Shown here piece after piece: positions 61,708 through 64,000 of a stretch of 64,000 nucleotides of DNA. The notes under the pieces are model-generated. The model was not told the origin of the DNA. It saw nothing but the letters and a program-made list of their open reading frames with translations, and made no database searches. This DNA comes from Povalibacter uvarum. Its GTDB lineage: Bacteria > Pseudomonadota > Gammaproteobacteria > Steroidobacterales > Steroidobacteraceae. Position 1 is the first letter of the stretch, and each line of letters starts with the position of its first letter. The DNA is taken from positions 930,001 to 994,000 of the forward strand of contig NZ_JACHHZ010000001.1 of assembly GCF_014202975.1 (NCBI RefSeq), written 5' to 3'. The translations under genes and the position numbers were made by a program.

Positions 61708-62694
61708 ATGAAGTCGCGCGTAACGATATTGCTGTGGATGTTTCTGCCGGTTGTTGCGTCCGCGGCTGATTACAAGGCTCCGCGCCTGCCCGACGGAACG
61801 CCGGACCTGCAGGGTGTGTGGACGAATGCGACGCAGACACCGCTCGAGCGGCCCGCGGAGCTGGGCAATCGCCGCGCACTCACCGAAGAGGAAGCGATCG
61901 CCATCGAGAAGAAGGCTCGCGGTGCAGTGGCCGCCGATGCAGCACCGAGTGATCCCAGCAAACAGATCGAGGCCGGCGCGCTTCCGCCCGTCGGGAACTA
62001 CAACCTGTTCTGGACGGATCGCGGGATGACCGCGGCCGTCATCGATGGCGAGTACCGATCGTCGATCATCGTCGATCCGCCCAACGGAAGAATTCCGGTG
62101 CGCAGCGACGGCAGCAGTCGCCTTGCAGCTCGCATGCGCGGTGAGTCGGCAGCTGACGGACCGGAGCAGCGTCCTCTCGGTGAACGGTGCCTGCTTTCGT
62201 TCGGTTCGTCGGCAGGGCCGCCGATGCTGCCGACGATGTACAACAGCTACTACCAGATCGTGCAGTCGCCCGGGCACGTGATGATCCTCGTGGAGATGGT
62301 GCACGACGTACGGATGATCCGGATCGGCGGCGAGCATCCGCCGGCATCCCTGCGCAAATGGATGGGTGATTCGATCGGCCGCTGGGAAGGGGACACGCTC
62401 GTCGTGGAGACCACGAACTTCCGGCCGGACCAGAGTTTTCGTGGATCGAGCGAGAACGTAGTCATCACCGAACGCTTCAGGCGCGTCGCTGCCGACAAGA
62501 TCGACTACCAGTTCACGATCGAGGACCCGACGGTCTTCGGATCGAAATTCACGGGTGAGCTGCCTTTCATCGCCGCGGACGTGAATATCTACGAATACGC
62601 GTGCCACGAGGGCAACTATGCGCTGCCCGGAATTCTTGCGGCCGAACGCGAGAAGGAGAAGGCGGAAGCTGCCGCGAAGCAGGCGAAGAAGTAG
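61708..62694 (+). CDS. Secreted protein of unknown function, paralogue of the gene at 51914
   Basis: 328 aa from the ATG at 61708 with AGGGGATGAG upstream. Signal peptide 1-19 (VTILLWMFLPVVASA). Shared blocks with the 51914 protein: PDGTPDLQGVWTNATQTPLERP, RCLLSFGSSAGPPMLPTMYN, VMILVEMVHDVRMI, RKWMGDSIGRWEGDTLVVETTNF, ACHEGNYALPGILA. It is shorter because it lacks a Cys-containing insertion (DCGYGFSGTNCGY) and the long helical tail. No enzymatic motif is recognised. Divergent from the redoxin/cytochrome fusion and 10 bp upstream of the esterase, so probably co-transcribed with it. Confidence 0.85.
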   Translation: MKSRVTILLWMFLPVVASAADYKAPRLPDGTPDLQGVWTNATQTPLERPAELGNRRALTEEEAIAIEKKARGAVAADAAPSDPSKQIEAGALPPVGNYNLFWTDRGMTAAVIDGEYRSSIIVDPPNGRIPVRSDGSSRLAARMRGESAADGPEQRPLGERCLLSFGSSAGPPMLPTMYNSYYQIVQSPGHVMILVEMVHDVRMIRIGGEHPPASLRKWMGDSIGRWEGDTLVVETTNFRPDQSFRGSSENVVITERFRRVAADKIDYQFTIEDPTVFGSKFTGELPFIAADVNIYEYACHEGNYALPGILAAEREKEKAEAAAKQAKK

Positions 62695-62704
62695 CATCGC
62701 AGGG

Positions 62705-63556
62705 ATGAAGACGATTCGCGCGATTCTCATCCTGGCGGGCTCGCTGCTGGCGAGCCTGTCCTTTGCAAGCACCGTCACCACCCGGGAATTCGATTCACCG
62801 TCGCTGCAACGGAAATGGAGCTACATCGCGTATCTCCCGACGGGCTACGACAGCTCCGACCTGCGCTATCCCGTCCTGTATCTCCTCCACGGCAATGCCC
62901 AGAAGGCGTACGACTGGGTCGCGTCCGGCCAGATACAGCAGACAGCCGATCGGTTGATCGCCGAGGGAAAGATGCCGCCGGCAGTCATCGTGATCCCGGA
63001 AGCGGGCACGACCTGGTTCGTCGACCGCAAGGAGAAGATGGAAACCGCGGTGATCCACGATCTGCTCCCGGAGGTTCAGCAGCGCTTTCGTACGATCGAA
63101 CGCAGGGAAGGCAGGGTGGTCGCAGGGCTGTCGATGGGCGGTTTCGGCGCGATGCGATTCGCGATGAAGTATCCGGAGCTGTTTGCCGCGGCCGGGCTGT
63201 TGTCGCCCGCCATCTACGCGGATGAGCCGCCGGCGAACTCATCGGCGCGTCGCGTCGGCGTCTTCGGCACTCCGGAGTTCGATGCGCAGATCTGGCGCAG
63301 TCTCAACTATCCGGGCCTCTGGGACGCGTACCTGGCGAAGAACCTGCCGGTACCCATGTACATCGACTCCGGCGACGATGATCAGTTTTTCATCGAGGAA
63401 GCCGCCGTCGAGTTCTATTCGAAACTGCGCCGGAACAAGCAGCCGGCGCAGTTGCGCATCGTGGATGGCGGGCACTCCTGGAATGTGTGGTCCGTCACGA
63501 TCGGCGATGCGTTGCCATTCCTCTTTCGATTCGCCGCCGCGCCCACGCCAAAGTAG
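62705..63556 (+). CDS. Secreted alpha/beta-hydrolase esterase (esterase D/PF00756-like)
   Basis: 283 aa from the ATG at 62705. Signal peptide 1-21 (ILILAGSLLASLSFAS). An alpha/beta hydrolase with the nucleophile elbow GLSMGGFG (Ser143), the oxyanion region YLLHGNAQKAYDWV, candidate acid in IDSGDDD (Asp224-226) and His257 in DGGHSWNVW. The YPVLYLLHG opening fits the putative esterase family that includes acetyl-xylan and feruloyl esterases and mycolyltransferase-like proteins. The substrate is unknown. The ribosome site is weak (caggg) and it follows the previous stop by 10 bp. Confidence 0.9.
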   Translation: MKTIRAILILAGSLLASLSFASTVTTREFDSPSLQRKWSYIAYLPTGYDSSDLRYPVLYLLHGNAQKAYDWVASGQIQQTADRLIAEGKMPPAVIVIPEAGTTWFVDRKEKMETAVIHDLLPEVQQRFRTIERREGRVVAGLSMGGFGAMRFAMKYPELFAAAGLLSPAIYADEPPANSSARRVGVFGTPEFDAQIWRSLNYPGLWDAYLAKNLPVPMYIDSGDDDQFFIEEAAVEFYSKLRRNKQPAQLRIVDGGHSWNVWSVTIGDALPFLFRFAAAPTPK

Positions 63557-63679
63557 GAAGCTGCGCACGACTGCGCGCGGAACGTTTCATTCCCACTCCG
63601 GGATAGGGCGATCCCCGATCGTTTCGGCCCGCCTGCGGGTCGTTCTGTCAAATCTTCCGGACTTACGTCGTGTTTTCGA

Positions 63680-64000
63680 ATGACGCGGTGGAGCCGATCC
63701 TCCAATGCCGTCAACATCTTGCGGCACTGCGATGGATCTCGCCCCAAGAACGAAGCCGAAGCCGCGAAGATGCTGATTGCGATCACCTGCCTGAGTCTTC
63801 TCGCCGCCGCCGGTATCGCCGGCTGGGCCCTGAGCGTCCGTGGACGGCTCAGGTCGCTGAGCGAGCAGCACGCAGACATTGAAGCGCGCCATCGAGAGCT
63901 GCTCGAGCAGACGGAGCATGGCAGCGCACTTCGCCGGAAGATCGAGGCGCAGCTGCTCGAGAAACAGGATCATCTCGACAAGCTCGCGCATCACGATCAG
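63680..64000 (+). CDS. N-terminus of a probable GGDEF (diguanylate cyclase) protein, cut by window edge
   Basis: The plus frame is open from the ATG at 63680 (alternative ATG at 63770) to the window end, 107 codons. A membrane helix is at about 31-50 (MLIAITCLSLLAAAGIAGWAL), then a long charged coiled coil (RLRSLSEQHADIEARHRELLEQTEHGSALRRKIEAQLLEKQDHLDKLAHHDQ). The final LAHHDQ is the usual lead into LTGLPNR at the start of a GGDEF domain, so a c-di-GMP synthase is predicted. The domain itself lies outside the window. Neither start has a clear ribosome site. Confidence 0.6.
   Translation, partial: MTRWSRSSNAVNILRHCDGSRPKNEAEAAKMLIAITCLSLLAAAGIAGWALSVRGRLRSLSEQHADIEARHRELLEQTEHGSALRRKIEAQLLEKQDHLDKLAHHDQ

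Overview
The window is GC-rich DNA from a Gram-negative bacterium. Outer-membrane barrels, Sec-exported lipoproteins, a complete contractile type VI secretion system (T6SS), an ExbD protein and a YbiT-type ABC-F protein all point to a proteobacterium. The many secreted PQQ, cytochrome c and old-yellow-enzyme oxidoreductases suggest a gammaproteobacterium of the Steroidobacter/Nevskiales/Xanthomonadales kind, but that is inference. No rRNA, tRNA, CRISPR array, integrase or transposase was seen.

Layout. 1-2960: a secreted subtilisin-like protease cut by the left edge, a crotonase-family enzyme and a small unknown protein. 3096-11327: a T6SS spike and cargo region, with vgrG on the plus strand facing a minus-strand operon of DUF6484, TIGR02270, DUF2169, a ketosynthase-like protein that has lost its catalytic residues, a DUF4150/PAAR-like protein, an AHH-nuclease effector and an Imm11-type immunity protein. 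11669-32698: the T6SS structural operon tagH-tssJ-tssK-tssL(OmpA)-tssM-tagF/PP2C-tssA-tssB-tssC-hcp-tagJ-tssE-tssF-tssG-clpV. It encodes the membrane complex, baseplate, sheath, tube, recycling ATPase and post-translational control parts. 32784-39300: two tandem glycosyltransferases facing a minus-strand set of a third glycosyltransferase, a PKD autotransporter and an FG-GAP lipoprotein.

39480-42812: ExbD, an aldo/keto reductase and YbiT. 43056-49685: a secreted YD/FN3 protein, a Sec-exported RHS protein with a C-terminal CHAP/NlpC-like putative toxin, and a small low-GC lipoprotein that is the likely immunity partner. 49841-53428: a cytochrome c/PQQ dehydrogenase divergent from a secreted protein of unknown function, then a small anchored protein. 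53711-58864: LemA, DUF2207, 6-phosphogluconate dehydrogenase and an old-yellow-enzyme homologue. 59012-64000: an outer-membrane protein, a redoxin/cytochrome c/copper-monooxygenase-like fusion divergent from a paralogue of the 51914 protein, an esterase, and the start of a probable GGDEF protein.

The most unusual non-coding signal is a dispersed family of 7-bp tandem repeats (units such as AGCGGAT and CGGTTAG) in intergenic gaps. It includes a perfect 30-bp inverted pair just upstream of ybiT. The most unusual protein signals are the degenerate ketosynthase in the effector-loading operon, the RHS-CHAP/lipoprotein toxin-immunity pair, and the repeated pairing of a redox cytochrome gene with a divergent member of one unknown secreted family.
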